A DNA stretch of 64,000 bases from Clostridium novyi NT (GTDB lineage Bacteria > Bacillota > Clostridia > Clostridiales > Clostridiaceae): contig NC_008593.1 of assembly GCF_000014125.1 (NCBI RefSeq), forward strand, positions 744,001 through 808,000, given 5' to 3'. A model generated the notes under the pieces. The model searched no databases, was not told the origin of the DNA, and was given only the letters and a program-made list of their open reading frames with translations. How positions within the stretch are numbered: position 1 is the stretch's first letter; each line of letters begins with the position of its first letter. Positions 9,656 to 18,582 of this stretch are shown piece by piece. Position numbers and translations under genes: made by a program.

Positions 9656-9997
9656 ATGAACAAGGTAATTATTATGGGAAGAACTACAAAGGACATAGAA
9701 TTAAGACAACTTAAAGAGAATAATAAATATGTTTGCAATTTTAGATTAGCAGTGGATAGAGGATTTATAGACAAAAATGGCGAAAAAGTCGTTGATTTTA
9801 TACCAGTAGTTGCCTGGGAGAAAAACGCAGAAATATTATCAAAATATACTGCTAAGGGAAGCCGTGTTAATATCATAGGAAGACTTCAAATAAAAAGCTA
9901 TGAAACTAAAAATGGAGATAGAAGATTTATGAGTGAAGTTGTGGCTCAAGAGATACATATTTTAGATTGGAATAATTCATCAAAAGATGTTGGTTAA
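9656..9997 (+). CDS. ssb: Short single-stranded DNA-binding protein without the acidic tail
   Basis: The 113-residue protein starts MNKVIIMGRTTKDIELR and contains the OB-fold pattern of bacterial SSB (NFRLAVDRG, DFIPVVAWEKNAE, GSRVNIIGRLQIKSYE). It ends straight after the OB fold with no Gly/Gln-rich linker and no acidic DDDIPF-type tip. It is therefore probably a secondary SSB rather than the replicative one, which normally sits between rpsF and rpsR. A second ATG at 9652 is out of frame; the ribosome site TAGGAGTG at 9641 fits ATG 9656. A terminator follows, so it is monocistronic. Confidence 0.85.
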   Translation: MNKVIIMGRTTKDIELRQLKENNKYVCNFRLAVDRGFIDKNGEKVVDFIPVVAWEKNAEILSKYTAKGSRVNIIGRLQIKSYETKNGDRRFMSEVVAQEIHILDWNNSSKDVG

Positions 9998-10004
9998 ATA
10001 CTGT

Positions 10005-10040
10005 AAGCTATCTAATAGGTTTAATTAGATAGCTTATTAA
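10005..10040 (+). terminator. Intrinsic terminator after the ssb-like gene
   Basis: AAGCTATCTAAT pairs perfectly with ATTAGATAGCTT across seven bases, followed by an A/T-rich tail with a run of T. Confidence 0.75.
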
Positions 10041-10147
10041 ATTTTTAAAATATAGTTATTAAGAATTTACCTAAATATTTATATATGCTAATATTAAATA
10101 TAACATATAATAAGTTTGTTATATAATAAAAGTTATTGGGTGATATT

Positions 10148-10570
10148 ATGGATATACAATTGTATTTAAAAAATAACAATATAAGAAGTACAAAGGGAAG
10201 ACAATCTATCATTAAAATATTAATGGATAGTGTGGAACCAGTGGGAGCAGAATATATATATAATAAATGCAAAAAAGAAGGTAAAAAAGTAGATTTATCC
10301 ACAGTATATAGAACATTAGATATGCTAGAGGATAAGGATATATTAACTAAATTTCCACTGGAAGATGGTACATATAACTATATTTTAAAAGAAAAGTGGC
10401 ATAAGCATACAATAAAGTGTGAACTTTGTCATAAAGAAGTTGAGATTGATTGTCCAATGATACAACTTAAAGAAATTATAAAAAATAAAACAGGGTTTAC
10501 AGTAATAGATGAACAAGTTAAGTTTCAATGCCTATGTGATGAATGTAATAAGAATAATAAAATTAAATAA
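10148..10570 (+). CDS. Fur-family metalloregulator (Fur, PerR or Zur not resolved)
   Basis: I chose ATG 10148, preceded by a GGGTGAT ribosome site; an in-frame TTG lies four codons upstream. The 140-residue protein has the Fur winged helix (STKGRQSIIKIL, VDLSTVYRTLDMLED) and a C-terminal dimerisation domain with two CxxC pairs, Cys91/Cys94 and Cys130/Cys133, the structural zinc site. Histidines around HKHTIKC supply regulatory metal ligands. I cannot assign the sensed metal or peroxide from sequence alone. A good Fur-box candidate occurs within this window in front of feoA. It appears to have its own promoter region. Confidence 0.85.
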   Translation: MDIQLYLKNNNIRSTKGRQSIIKILMDSVEPVGAEYIYNKCKKEGKKVDLSTVYRTLDMLEDKDILTKFPLEDGTYNYILKEKWHKHTIKCELCHKEVEIDCPMIQLKEIIKNKTGFTVIDEQVKFQCLCDECNKNNKIK

Positions 10571-10608
10571 ATTAACAAAGAATAAACTAATAAAAGGTGG
10601 GTATTTAT

Positions 10609-11010
10609 ATGGATTTTGCAGCATTGGTATTAATGGAAGTAGATAAAGATAATAAATTTATAAGAGAAATGGGAAGTTATGAAGTTAATGACGGAGCAGA
10701 GTACATAACAAAGTTTTATTATAATGATGAAGAAGCAAAGGTAAAATTATATTTTGATACACATAAAGATGTTGAAGAGTGGGAATATACAGCAATATAT
10801 GATTTATTTGATGTAGAAGTATTTGAAAATAAGGGATTTGAAGTTGAAGAGAAGGATGATGAATACAATCCTACTTGGATATTAAAATTTAACTATATTG
10901 ACGATTATAAAAACATGGTAGAAAAGCTAATTGAAGTTTGTGAACTTATAAAGGTTGAAATGGAAAAGGCTTTTAAAAAGTCAGAAGAAAATAAACAAGA
11001 ATATATTTAA
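10609..11010 (+). CDS. Small acidic cytosolic protein, conserved-looking, function unknown
   Basis: ATG 10609 has an AAGGTGG ribosome site at 10594-10600; an in-frame GTG at 10597 lies inside that site and is unlikely. The 133-residue product is strongly acidic, without membrane segments or cysteine clusters, and contains a probable mixed beta/helix fold (ALVLMEVDK, VKLYFDTHKDVEEWEYTAIYD). It resembles uncharacterised clostridial proteins of similar length, but I cannot name a function. It ends 25 bp before the pepF start, so the two are probably co-transcribed. Confidence 0.6.
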   Translation: MDFAALVLMEVDKDNKFIREMGSYEVNDGAEYITKFYYNDEEAKVKLYFDTHKDVEEWEYTAIYDLFDVEVFENKGFEVEEKDDEYNPTWILKFNYIDDYKNMVEKLIEVCELIKVEMEKAFKKSEENKQEYI

Positions 11011-11035
11011 AAATAAAAGTGGGGTGTGTAATTTC

Positions 11036-12823
11036 ATGGAAGTAGCTAAGATAAAAACTAGAGAAGAGATATTAAATGATGATAAATGGGATATAGAGAA
11101 GGTATATGCTGATAAGAAACAGTGGGAAGAAGATTTTAATAATCTTACTGAAATGGCAAAAGGACTTCAAGACTTTCAAGGGAAATTAAATGATCCTAAG
11201 ATGTTATTAGAATTTTTAAAGTTAGATGAAAAGGTATCAAGACTTGGAGAAAAATTATTAGTATATGCTTATTTAAAAGCTGATGAAGATACTGCTAATA
11301 ATACAAATCAAGCTCTTAAAAATAAAATAGAAGCATATTTTGCAGAACTTTCAGCTATGAGTGCTTTCTTTGTGCCAGAAATTTTATCTTATCCTGAAGA
11401 AACTATAAAAAGTGCAATAAATGAAGTTCCAGAACTTAAAATGTATGAACTTATGATGGATAGAATTCTAAAGAGAAAACCTCATACATTGAGCAAAGAA
11501 ATGGAAGAGATGTTAGCATCAGTTTCAGATGCATTAAATGCACCGGCTAGCATTTTTTCTATACTTACCAATGCGGATATGACTTTTCCTACTATAAAAG
11601 ATGAAAATGGTAATAAAGTAGAACTTACAGAAGGAAATTACTCTATATTTATAAAATCAAAGGATAGAAGAGTTAGAAAAGAAGCATTTGAAGCACTATT
11701 TAATACTTATTATAAATTTAAAAATACTCTTGCAACATCTTTAACATCATCTATAAAGAATTTTTCATTTTTAGCTAAGAAAAGAAATTATAATAGTTCT
11801 ATTGAAAGTTCACTAGAACCTAATGATATACCTGTTGAAGTTTATGACAATGTAATTAAAACAATAAATGATAATTTGGATAGTCTTCATAGATATGTAA
11901 AAGTAAAAAAAGAACTTTTAGGACTTGATGAAATTCATATGTATGATTTATATGTTCCTGTAATTGATACACCAAAAGAACATATAGAATTTTCTAAAGC
12001 TGTAGATATGGTAAATAATGCTCTAAAGCCATTGGGAGAGGAATATTTAAATATATTTAATTCAGGAATAAAGAATAGATGGATTGATATATATGAAAAC
12101 AAAGGAAAGAGAAAAGGAGCTTATTCATGGGGAACATATGATACTATGCCATATGTACTTTTAAATTATAACCATGAACTTAATGATGTTTCTACATTAG
12201 CACATGAGATGGGACACTCTATACATTCATATTATTCAAGAAAAGAGCAACCTTATATATATGCAAATTATACCTTATTTTGTGCAGAAGTTGCATCTAC
12301 AGTAAATGAAAACTTACTTATAAATTATCTCATAAAAAAAGAAACAGATAAAGATAAAAGATTATATTTAATAAATACTCAATTAGAACAAATAAGAACT
12401 ACTGTATTTAGACAGGTTATGTTTGCAGAGTTTGAAAAAATAACTCATGAAAAAATAGATGCAGGACATCCACTTACTAGTGAGGACTTATGCAAGATTT
12501 ATCATGATTTAAATGTTAAGTATTTTGGTGAGGATATGGTTATCGATAAGGAAATTGATATGGAATGGGCTAGAATACCTCATTTTTATAGTGATTTTTA
12601 TGTATATCAATATGCTACAGGATATTCAGCAGCTAATTCTTTTGTTAAACAAATACTTGAAAATGGAGAAGAAGCTGTAGAAAAATATAAAGGATTTTTA
12701 AAGGCTGGAGGATCAGATTATCCTATAAACATATTAAAAAATGCAGGTGTAGATATGACAACTCCAAAACCTATAGAAGATACAATAAAGAGATTTAACG
12801 AATTACTTGATATGTTACATTAA
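11036..12823 (+). CDS. pepF: Oligoendopeptidase F (M3 family zinc metallopeptidase)
   Basis: The start ATG 11036 follows GGGGTGTG by eight bases; the frame stays open further upstream but overlaps the preceding gene without a ribosome site. The 595-residue protein matches the usual PepF length. The zinc motif HEMGH lies at residues 390-394 in the context LAHEMGHSIHSYYSR, and the downstream glutamate ligand fits FCAEVASTVNE. PepF cleaves short peptides in the cytoplasm and contributes to peptide recycling. No signal peptide is present. It probably shares a transcript with the small acidic protein before it. Confidence 0.93.
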   Translation: MEVAKIKTREEILNDDKWDIEKVYADKKQWEEDFNNLTEMAKGLQDFQGKLNDPKMLLEFLKLDEKVSRLGEKLLVYAYLKADEDTANNTNQALKNKIEAYFAELSAMSAFFVPEILSYPEETIKSAINEVPELKMYELMMDRILKRKPHTLSKEMEEMLASVSDALNAPASIFSILTNADMTFPTIKDENGNKVELTEGNYSIFIKSKDRRVRKEAFEALFNTYYKFKNTLATSLTSSIKNFSFLAKKRNYNSSIESSLEPNDIPVEVYDNVIKTINDNLDSLHRYVKVKKELLGLDEIHMYDLYVPVIDTPKEHIEFSKAVDMVNNALKPLGEEYLNIFNSGIKNRWIDIYENKGKRKGAYSWGTYDTMPYVLLNYNHELNDVSTLAHEMGHSIHSYYSRKEQPYIYANYTLFCAEVASTVNENLLINYLIKKETDKDKRLYLINTQLEQIRTTVFRQVMFAEFEKITHEKIDAGHPLTSEDLCKIYHDLNVKYFGEDMVIDKEIDMEWARIPHFYSDFYVYQYATGYSAANSFVKQILENGEEAVEKYKGFLKAGGSDYPINILKNAGVDMTTPKPIEDTIKRFNELLDMLH

Positions 12824-12959
12824 TGAAAATTTTATTTATATTAAAAATCTCATTAAAATAAGTGAAAAATTATACTATTTGTAATATAATAATAATATAA
12901 GTCTAAATTTAGGAAATTTATTAGAATATTACTATATTACTATGGGGTGTATGTATCAA

Positions 12960-14018
12960 ATGAGACTAGAATTTATAAATAGAGTAAAGGAAAATGATAT
13001 TTTAGGCAAAAATATCTTTACAAATGATGGTGGAATACTCCTGAGAGCTGGTGTAAAACTTACCAATCAGTATATAAAAAAGTTAACAGAACTTGGAGTA
13101 CTTTATTTATATATAGAGGATGATAACCTTGAAGATATACAGATAGAAGATAAACATCTTCAAGAAATGAAACAAGTAACTATTAAGAGAATGAATGAAA
13201 TTGTAAGTAGTGTTCATCAATGTGGATATAAAAAAGCAAAAGATTCATTAAAGGTTATTGAAAATTTAATGGAATATATTATTTGTGATGGAGATGTAAA
13301 TAAAAGTTTATATGATATAAAAACTTATGATAATTATACCTATGTTCATTGTGTGGATACTGGCATTATGTCAGGATTTTTAGGATTGTCTTTGAATTTA
13401 AATGAATATGAGTTAAAAGAACTTGGAAAAGGTGCAATTCTACATGATATAGGTAAAACAAAAATTTCAAATAAAATTATAAATAAAAAAGGGTCTTTAA
13501 CTGAAAAAGAGTTTAGAGAAATTAAAAAACATCCTATATATGGAAAAAACATTTTAAAAAAATGCTTTGCCATCTCAGATATTATATTAGATGTGGTTGA
13601 ACAACACCATGAGAGAGTAGATGGAACAGGTTATCCCTATGGACTAAAAGGAAACTGTATTACTAAGTATGGTAAAATAGCTTGTATTTGTGATGTTTAC
13701 GATGCTTTAAGTAGTGATAGATCTTATAGAAAAAAAGCAGCTCCAAATGAAGCATATGAGTTTATATTAAGTCAAAGTGGAAGAATGTTTGACCCAGATA
13801 TAGTTAAGAAGTTTAAGGATACTTTTGCTATATATCCATTGGGATGTTGTGTACTGCTTTCAGATGGAACAGAAGGATATGTTGTAAAGCAAAATAAGGG
13901 TTTCCCAGACAGGCCAATCATTAGAGTTATATACGATGTAGCAACTAAAAACCCTATTCCTTATTATGAGATTGATTTATTAAAAAAATTGGATGTAACT
14001 ATAATTTCTGTTGTATAA
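12960..14018 (+). CDS. HD-GYP domain protein, probable cyclic-di-nucleotide phosphodiesterase
   Basis: ATG 12960 follows GGGGTG by ten bases; in-frame ATGs at 12942 and 12951 are too far upstream of, or too close to, that site. The protein has 353 residues. An N-terminal DUF3391-like portion (to about residue 110) precedes the HD-GYP domain: His162-Asp163 in HDIGK, KKHP near 188, HHERVDGTGYP with Gly224-Tyr225-Pro226, and CDVYDALSSDRSYR. The complete metal-ligand and GYP sets suggest an active enzyme acting on c-di-GMP or a related dinucleotide. No membrane segment or receiver domain is present. The pilus locus in this window is a plausible target of such signalling, though that link is inference. 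Confidence 0.85.
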   Translation: MRLEFINRVKENDILGKNIFTNDGGILLRAGVKLTNQYIKKLTELGVLYLYIEDDNLEDIQIEDKHLQEMKQVTIKRMNEIVSSVHQCGYKKAKDSLKVIENLMEYIICDGDVNKSLYDIKTYDNYTYVHCVDTGIMSGFLGLSLNLNEYELKELGKGAILHDIGKTKISNKIINKKGSLTEKEFREIKKHPIYGKNILKKCFAISDIILDVVEQHHERVDGTGYPYGLKGNCITKYGKIACICDVYDALSSDRSYRKKAAPNEAYEFILSQSGRMFDPDIVKKFKDTFAIYPLGCCVLLSDGTEGYVVKQNKGFPDRPIIRVIYDVATKNPIPYYEIDLLKKLDVTIISVV

Positions 14019-14023
14019 TATAG

Positions 14024-14072
14024 AACAACACCTAATAGGTAAAATATTATTTAAAACTTATTTGGTGTTGTT
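14024..14072 (+). terminator. Stem-loop, probable terminator of the HD-GYP gene
   Basis: AACAACACC at 14024-14032 pairs with GGTGTTGTT at 14064-14072, and a weaker stem continues inside. The U tract after it is short and interrupted, so termination may be incomplete. Confidence 0.5.
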
Positions 14073-14103
14073 ATTCTATTTAAAGCACATAAGGAGGGGT
14101 AGC

Positions 14104-14712
14104 ATGGAGGAAAATAATATAATAAAAAGTATAGGAAGACGAATTAAATATATAAAGGATACATCAAGAGTTACATTTATTTTAATAATAATTAATGTAA
14201 TTATGTATATTATTACTGCGATACTTTCTCAAAATATTTTAGACAGTGATATTAGGGTACTATTATTTTTAGGAGCAAATGAAAATACTCTTGTTTCAAA
14301 TGGGGAATATTATAGATTATTTACATGTATGTTTTTGCATGGAGGACTTATTCATTTACTAGCTAATATGTATGCTTTAGGTGCTATAGGACCAATAGTT
14401 GAAAGAATATATGGAAAAGTTAAATATATTATAATATACTTGGTTGGTGGAATTATTTCTTCTATTGCAAGTCACTTCTTTTTAAGAGGTGTATCAATTG
14501 GAGCATCAGGAGCAATATTTGCTTTATTAGGAGTAATGCTTATAATTACTATTGAAAGAAAAGATATAGTTGGTAATGGAGTTATTAAAGATATTGTTTT
14601 TATTATAGTTATAAATATTTTTATAGGACTTTCTAGTAACGATATAGATAATTTTGCCCATTTAGGAGGACTTTTAGGAGGAGTAATTTTAGCTAATATA
14701 TTAAGGGAGTAG
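14104..14712 (+). CDS. Rhomboid-family intramembrane serine protease
   Basis: ATG 14104 is set by AAGGAGGGG four bases upstream; the frame is open earlier but without a ribosome site. The 203-residue protein has about six membrane segments after a short basic cytosolic start. The catalytic Ser135 lies in GASGAIFALLG and the partner His186 in HLGGLLGG. The first-loop motif FLHGGLIHLLANMYAL is also typical. Rhomboids cut substrates inside the membrane; the substrate here is unknown. The gap to the next gene is nine bases, so the two are co-transcribed. Confidence 0.9.
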   Translation: MEENNIIKSIGRRIKYIKDTSRVTFILIIINVIMYIITAILSQNILDSDIRVLLFLGANENTLVSNGEYYRLFTCMFLHGGLIHLLANMYALGAIGPIVERIYGKVKYIIIYLVGGIISSIASHFFLRGVSIGASGAIFALLGVMLIITIERKDIVGNGVIKDIVFIIVINIFIGLSSNDIDNFAHLGGLLGGVILANILRE

Positions 14713-14721
14713 GAGGAACAA

Positions 14722-15420
14722 ATGAAAAAAAAATATATACCTGAAATAAACGGAATTTTAAGAAGTCATATGATTAAGGTTCCAGAAATTATAAGAGAAG
14801 CTAGTGGAATAATAGTTCTTGGCAAAAGAATAAAATCACTATTATTTACAACGGATATAGCAATTATAAAAAATACAAATGCTGATGCTATAATGGCTGT
14901 ATATCCATTTACTCCACAACCGGTTATTACTGCAAGTATAATGATGGGAAATTCTAAACCTGTATTTTGTGGAGTAGGTGGAGGAATAACAACAGGCAAG
15001 AGAGTTGTTAATTTAGCTCTAGATGCGGAATTTAAAGGAGCTTATGGAGTTGTAGTAAATGCACCTACTGAAAATTCTGTTGTAACTAAAATAAGAGCTA
15101 CAATAGATATACCTGTAATAGTTACTGTAGTATCTGAAAAAGAAGATATAGAATCGAGAATAAATGCAGGTACTAGCATTTTAAATGTTTCTTCTGGTAA
15201 GAGAACAGCTGAGGTTGTTAGAAGTATTAGAGAAAGATTTCCGAGTATACCTATAATTGCAACAGGTGGTTCTACTGATGAGAGTATAAAAGAGACTATA
15301 GAGGCAGGAGCAAATGCAATTACTGTGACACCTCCATCACCAGGGGATATATTTGGAGAAATAATGTCAAGATATAGAAGAGAGTATGAAGAAAACGGAA
15401 AAATAGAAAAGTATTATTAG
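14722..15420 (+). CDS. TIM-barrel protein of unknown activity (often labelled hydrolase in clostridia)
   Basis: The 232-residue protein has alternating beta/alpha segments ending in a phosphate-binding style motif, IIATGGSTDESIKETIEAGA followed by NAITVTPPSP, as in the last strands of FMN- or phosphate-binding TIM barrels. A glycine-rich loop GVGGGITTGKR lies near residue 88. There is no signal peptide or membrane helix. It is linked to the rhomboid gene (nine-base gap, ribosome site GGAGGA). The fold is reasonably supported; substrate and reaction are not, and the label hydrolase has no visible catalytic basis. Confidence 0.6.
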   Translation: MKKKYIPEINGILRSHMIKVPEIIREASGIIVLGKRIKSLLFTTDIAIIKNTNADAIMAVYPFTPQPVITASIMMGNSKPVFCGVGGGITTGKRVVNLALDAEFKGAYGVVVNAPTENSVVTKIRATIDIPVIVTVVSEKEDIESRINAGTSILNVSSGKRTAEVVRSIRERFPSIPIIATGGSTDESIKETIEAGANAITVTPPSPGDIFGEIMSRYRREYEENGKIEKYY

Positions 15421-15470
15421 TAATATAACAATATTACTAATATAAAAATATTATCAATATTGTTTAAGTA

Positions 15471-15514
15471 GAAAGGCTATTGATTTATGTTTCATCAATA
15501 GCCTTTCTTTTTTT
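15471..15514 (+). terminator. Intrinsic terminator of the rhomboid/TIM-barrel operon
   Basis: GAAAGGCTATTGA at 15471 pairs with TCAATAGCCTTTC ending at 15507, followed by seven T. The plus-strand operon converges here with ftsH on the minus strand. Confidence 0.9.
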
Positions 15515-15554
15515 AGTTTAAATAGCTTCATTATAATTTGTAATAGTTAGTTTT

Positions 15555-17297
15555 TTAATTTAAATCTAATATGTCTTTTAACTTATTCTCATATAATGTT
15601 TCTTCTTTAAGAAGTTCACTAGCTAATTTTTCTAGTTGCTCTCTATTCTTTATTAACATGTCTTTGGTTTTATTGTATAAGTTATCTAAAGTGATTTTAC
15701 ATTCTTTTACTATTGTATCTTTAATGGATGATGATGTAGAACCTATTTCCTCAAGGGTAAGAAGTCCAAGAGATTCACCCATACCATAAGAAGTTATCAT
15801 ATTGTTAATCATATTAGTAGAGTGTTTTAAATCACTATATGCACCAGTTGTTATTTTATCTTTTCCAAAGACAATTTCTTCAGCAGCTCTTCCACCTAAA
15901 AGAACCATTATTCTATTTAGTAAGTATTCTTTGCTTTGATACATTGTATCTTCTGGTATTGTAAGAGTATATCCTCCAGCACCTTTAGTAGTTGGAATTA
16001 TGGTTACTTTAGAAAGTTTTTCAAGAGGAAGAACCTTTGAGGATATTAAAGCATGTCCTGCTTCATGAAAAGCAGTAATTTTTTTATCTAAAATTTTTAT
16101 ATGGTCTCTATCCCGTTTTTCGTATCCAGCTAGAACTATTGAAAATGCTTTGTGAAGATGAATATCTTCGATATAATCATTTTCATCTTTACAAGCTAAA
16201 ATAGCAGCTTCATTTACTAAGTGTTCAAGTTTAGCTCCAGAGAACATAGATGTTTTTTCCGCCCAGGATTTTATATCTATATTTTTAGTTGGCTTGTCTT
16301 TAAGATAAAGATTTAATATTTTTTCTCTAGCTATAATATCAGGGAGTGAAACTTCTATGTGTCTATCAAATCTACCAGGTCTTAAAAGGGCAGTATCTAG
16401 CATGTCTAGTCTATTAGTAGCTGCAATTACTATTATTCCATCGGTTTCTTTAAAACCAGACATCTCTGTAAGTAATGCATTAAGGGTTTGATCTCTTTCA
16501 TCAGAACTACTAGGAGAGTTTGTACGTTTTTTACCTATGGCATCTATTTCGTCTATGAAAATAACGGCTTTTCCATGAGAACGAGCTTTTTTAAACAGTT
16601 GGCGTATTCTACTAGCACCTACACCTACATAAATTTGCACAAAATCTGATCCTGACATTGCATAAAAAGGTACGTTTGCTTCTCCAGCTACAGCTTTTGC
16701 AAGTAGGGTTTTACCAGTACCAGGCTCCCCGTATAAAATTAATCCTCTTGGCATTTTAGCTCCATAAGAATTATATTTTTCAGGATTTTTAAGAAAATCA
16801 ACTATATCTTTTATGCTTTCCTTAGCTTCAACGTTTCCAGCTACATTTTCAAAGGTAAATTTATTATCAGTTATTTCTTTAGCTTCTAAAAAATCTAGTG
16901 AAGATGTATTTTTGGAAGTTTCTCTTGAGGATTTTATTGCCATTGTTACAAGGGCTACAATAGATACTACTAATAAAACTTTAGGAATAACATCAAGTGG
17001 TGATGTATAAGGATTTTCATTAATAGTTACCCCGTTTTTTAACATTTTTTCTTTGAACTCATTATTTCTAGGATTGTCTGTTTCGTAGATTTTTCCATCA
17101 AAAAGTTTAACTTTTAATTTTGATGAATCTGTATAGTAAATAGTAGCAACTTTTTTTTCTTTAATGTCTTTAAGGAATGTATTGTAAGTTTCTGATTTCT
17201 TAGGAGAAATAAAAGAAATATTTATACCCATAAATACTATTGAAAGTATTAAGGTAACAAGTGGAATCATCATGTATTTATTTTTGAATTTCTTCAA
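15555..17297 (-). CDS. ftsH: FtsH-type membrane AAA+ zinc metalloprotease
   Basis: The 580-residue protein has membrane segments at about 11-30 and 103-122 enclosing a small external domain. Walker A GEPGTGKT lies at 190-197, Walker B VIFIDE at 245-250, the second region of homology AATNRLDMLDTALLRPGRFD at 292-311 and the zinc motif HEAGH at 411-415. It is somewhat shorter than typical FtsH (600-650). FtsH extracts and degrades membrane and misfolded proteins. It is monocistronic, with no tilS or hpt neighbours, so it may be a second paralogue; that is inference. The start ATG has a GGGTG ribosome site in the 240-base gap upstream, which it shares with a divergent gene. Confidence 0.93.
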   Translation of the reverse strand: MKKFKNKYMMIPLVTLILSIVFMGINISFISPKKSETYNTFLKDIKEKKVATIYYTDSSKLKVKLFDGKIYETDNPRNNEFKEKMLKNGVTINENPYTSPLDVIPKVLLVVSIVALVTMAIKSSRETSKNTSSLDFLEAKEITDNKFTFENVAGNVEAKESIKDIVDFLKNPEKYNSYGAKMPRGLILYGEPGTGKTLLAKAVAGEANVPFYAMSGSDFVQIYVGVGASRIRQLFKKARSHGKAVIFIDEIDAIGKKRTNSPSSSDERDQTLNALLTEMSGFKETDGIIVIAATNRLDMLDTALLRPGRFDRHIEVSLPDIIAREKILNLYLKDKPTKNIDIKSWAEKTSMFSGAKLEHLVNEAAILACKDENDYIEDIHLHKAFSIVLAGYEKRDRDHIKILDKKITAFHEAGHALISSKVLPLEKLSKVTIIPTTKGAGGYTLTIPEDTMYQSKEYLLNRIMVLLGGRAAEEIVFGKDKITTGAYSDLKHSTNMINNMITSYGMGESLGLLTLEEIGSTSSSIKDTIVKECKITLDNLYNKTKDMLIKNREQLEKLASELLKEETLYENKLKDILDLN

Positions 17298-17500
17298 ATT
17301 ATCACCCTTTCTAGATGATATAATATTAAAATTTAATTTTCGTTAGGGTTATTATATTAAAATTTTTCATGGGTGTCTAATGAAATTCATAATATTTGTT
17401 AATGTAATTCATGGATGGTGAACCAAACTTGTGGAAAGCGTTGTGTATAAATAGAATCTTGTGTATACTTTACATTAGATGTAATAATATTCAATGGGAA

Positions 17501-17541
17501 GGGGGAAGCTCTTATAAAATAGTGTAAGAGCAATTTGTATG
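17501..17541 (+). promoter_or_regulatory. Split ribosome binding site: hairpin between Shine-Dalgarno and start of the ykvA-like gene
   Basis: GGGGGAA (17501-17507) lies about 31 bases from ATG 17539. GCTCTTA (17508-17514) and TAAGAGC (17525-17531) form a perfect seven-pair stem between them; once folded, the effective distance to the ATG is about nine bases. No alternative in-frame start exists after the stop at 17515. A weak AAGAG at 17526 is the competing explanation. Confidence 0.45.
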
Positions 17542-18519
17542 AATATATCAAATGTTAAAGTAAGAGTAACGGAAAAAGATATTCTAACTATTTTAGAAGA
17601 AGTTTTAAATATTAAAGAATTAAATATATATAATATAAAAATTGGAGAACTTATAGAAGTAAAGGGAAGTTATAAAAAGGGAATAAAGTTTAATTTTCAA
17701 GTTACTTTAGGATTAGGAAGTATAGATGACAATGTACTAAAATTAAGAGTGTTTAAAGTAAAGGTTGGGGTATTAAGAATATGTACAGGCCTTGCAAATT
17801 ATATATTAAAAAAGGTATTAAAAAGTTTTGAATACATGGGCTTAACAGTAGAGAAAAAGACATTATTTATTGACTTTAAAAAGCTTTGTAAATATATTCC
17901 TTTAGTTGAATTTACATTAAAACACATTACACTATTTGAAAATAATGCAGAGGTTTATGTTGAGGATTTAATTTATAAAGATAAGAATGATGTTTTATCT
18001 TTAGATGAGTTAAAAGATAAATTAAAGGAAGATGAAGTAAAAGATGAAGCTGTGGTTACAGAAGATACTGGTTATTCTAAAGCAAGATGTGATGCAATAG
18101 AAAAAATTCCAGAGGATTATAGAGACTTCGGGGAATATATTATGGTATTGCCGGATATAACTAATTTACTATATTCTCTTATGAGGGATGAAAAAGTTGA
18201 TAAAAAGACTAAAATATTAATTGGCCTTGCAATAACCTATGTTTTACTTCCAGTGGATATTATTCCGGATTCTATACCAGTTATAGGTAAGATGGACGAC
18301 ATCGGAATAGGATTAGTTCTTTTGGATAAGATTATAGATAGCGTAGATGAAGAAATTATATTAAAACATTGGAAAGGTAATAGAGAATTTATAATAAAAA
18401 TTAAAGAACTAAAAAATAATTTGTTTAATTCAATAGGAAGAAAAAATACACTTATGGCCATAAACGGATGTTTAATTGGGGCTAAAAAGTTAATATATAG
18501 AAAACGTAATTCTAAATAA
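17539..18519 (+). CDS. YkvA/DUF1232-domain protein
   Basis: A 326-residue protein. Residues about 220-260 contain the DUF1232 signature (LIGLAITYVLLPVDIIPDSI, then GKMDDIGIGLVLLDKI), a two-helix hydrophobic hairpin. The first 200 residues are beta-rich and basic, with no family I recognise, followed by an acidic linker (KEDEVKDEAVVTED). The function of the domain is unknown; a membrane-associated role is likely. ATG 17539 is the only usable start because an in-frame stop lies at 17515, yet the strong ribosome site is far upstream behind a hairpin. The next gene, rnhA, has the same arrangement. Confidence 0.75.
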   Translation: MNISNVKVRVTEKDILTILEEVLNIKELNIYNIKIGELIEVKGSYKKGIKFNFQVTLGLGSIDDNVLKLRVFKVKVGVLRICTGLANYILKKVLKSFEYMGLTVEKKTLFIDFKKLCKYIPLVEFTLKHITLFENNAEVYVEDLIYKDKNDVLSLDELKDKLKEDEVKDEAVVTEDTGYSKARCDAIEKIPEDYRDFGEYIMVLPDITNLLYSLMRDEKVDKKTKILIGLAITYVLLPVDIIPDSIPVIGKMDDIGIGLVLLDKIIDSVDEEIILKHWKGNREFIIKIKELKNNLFNSIGRKNTLMAINGCLIGAKKLIYRKRNSK

Positions 18520-18522
18520 GAA

Positions 18523-18582
18523 GGGAGGATTTAGTGAGGGATTATTATTTATAATACACTCTTTCACTAAAGACAATATATG
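18523..18582 (+). promoter_or_regulatory. Split ribosome binding site: hairpin between Shine-Dalgarno and start of rnhA
   Basis: GGGAGG (18523-18528) is 51 bases from ATG 18580, far beyond normal spacing. TTTAGTGA (18530-18537) pairs perfectly with TCACTAAA (18564-18571), leaving one base on the 5' side and eight on the 3' side, which would bring the site to about nine bases from the ATG. No ribosome site exists close to the ATG, and an in-frame stop at 18568 excludes an upstream start. Confidence 0.55.

Noticed and set aside
18534..18554. Six-codon GTG mini-ORF in the rnhA leader as a leader peptide
   Set aside because: Spacing to GGGAGG is good, but the neighbouring gene has the same SD-hairpin layout with no such ORF, so the hairpin explains both better; kept as an alternative in the finding.
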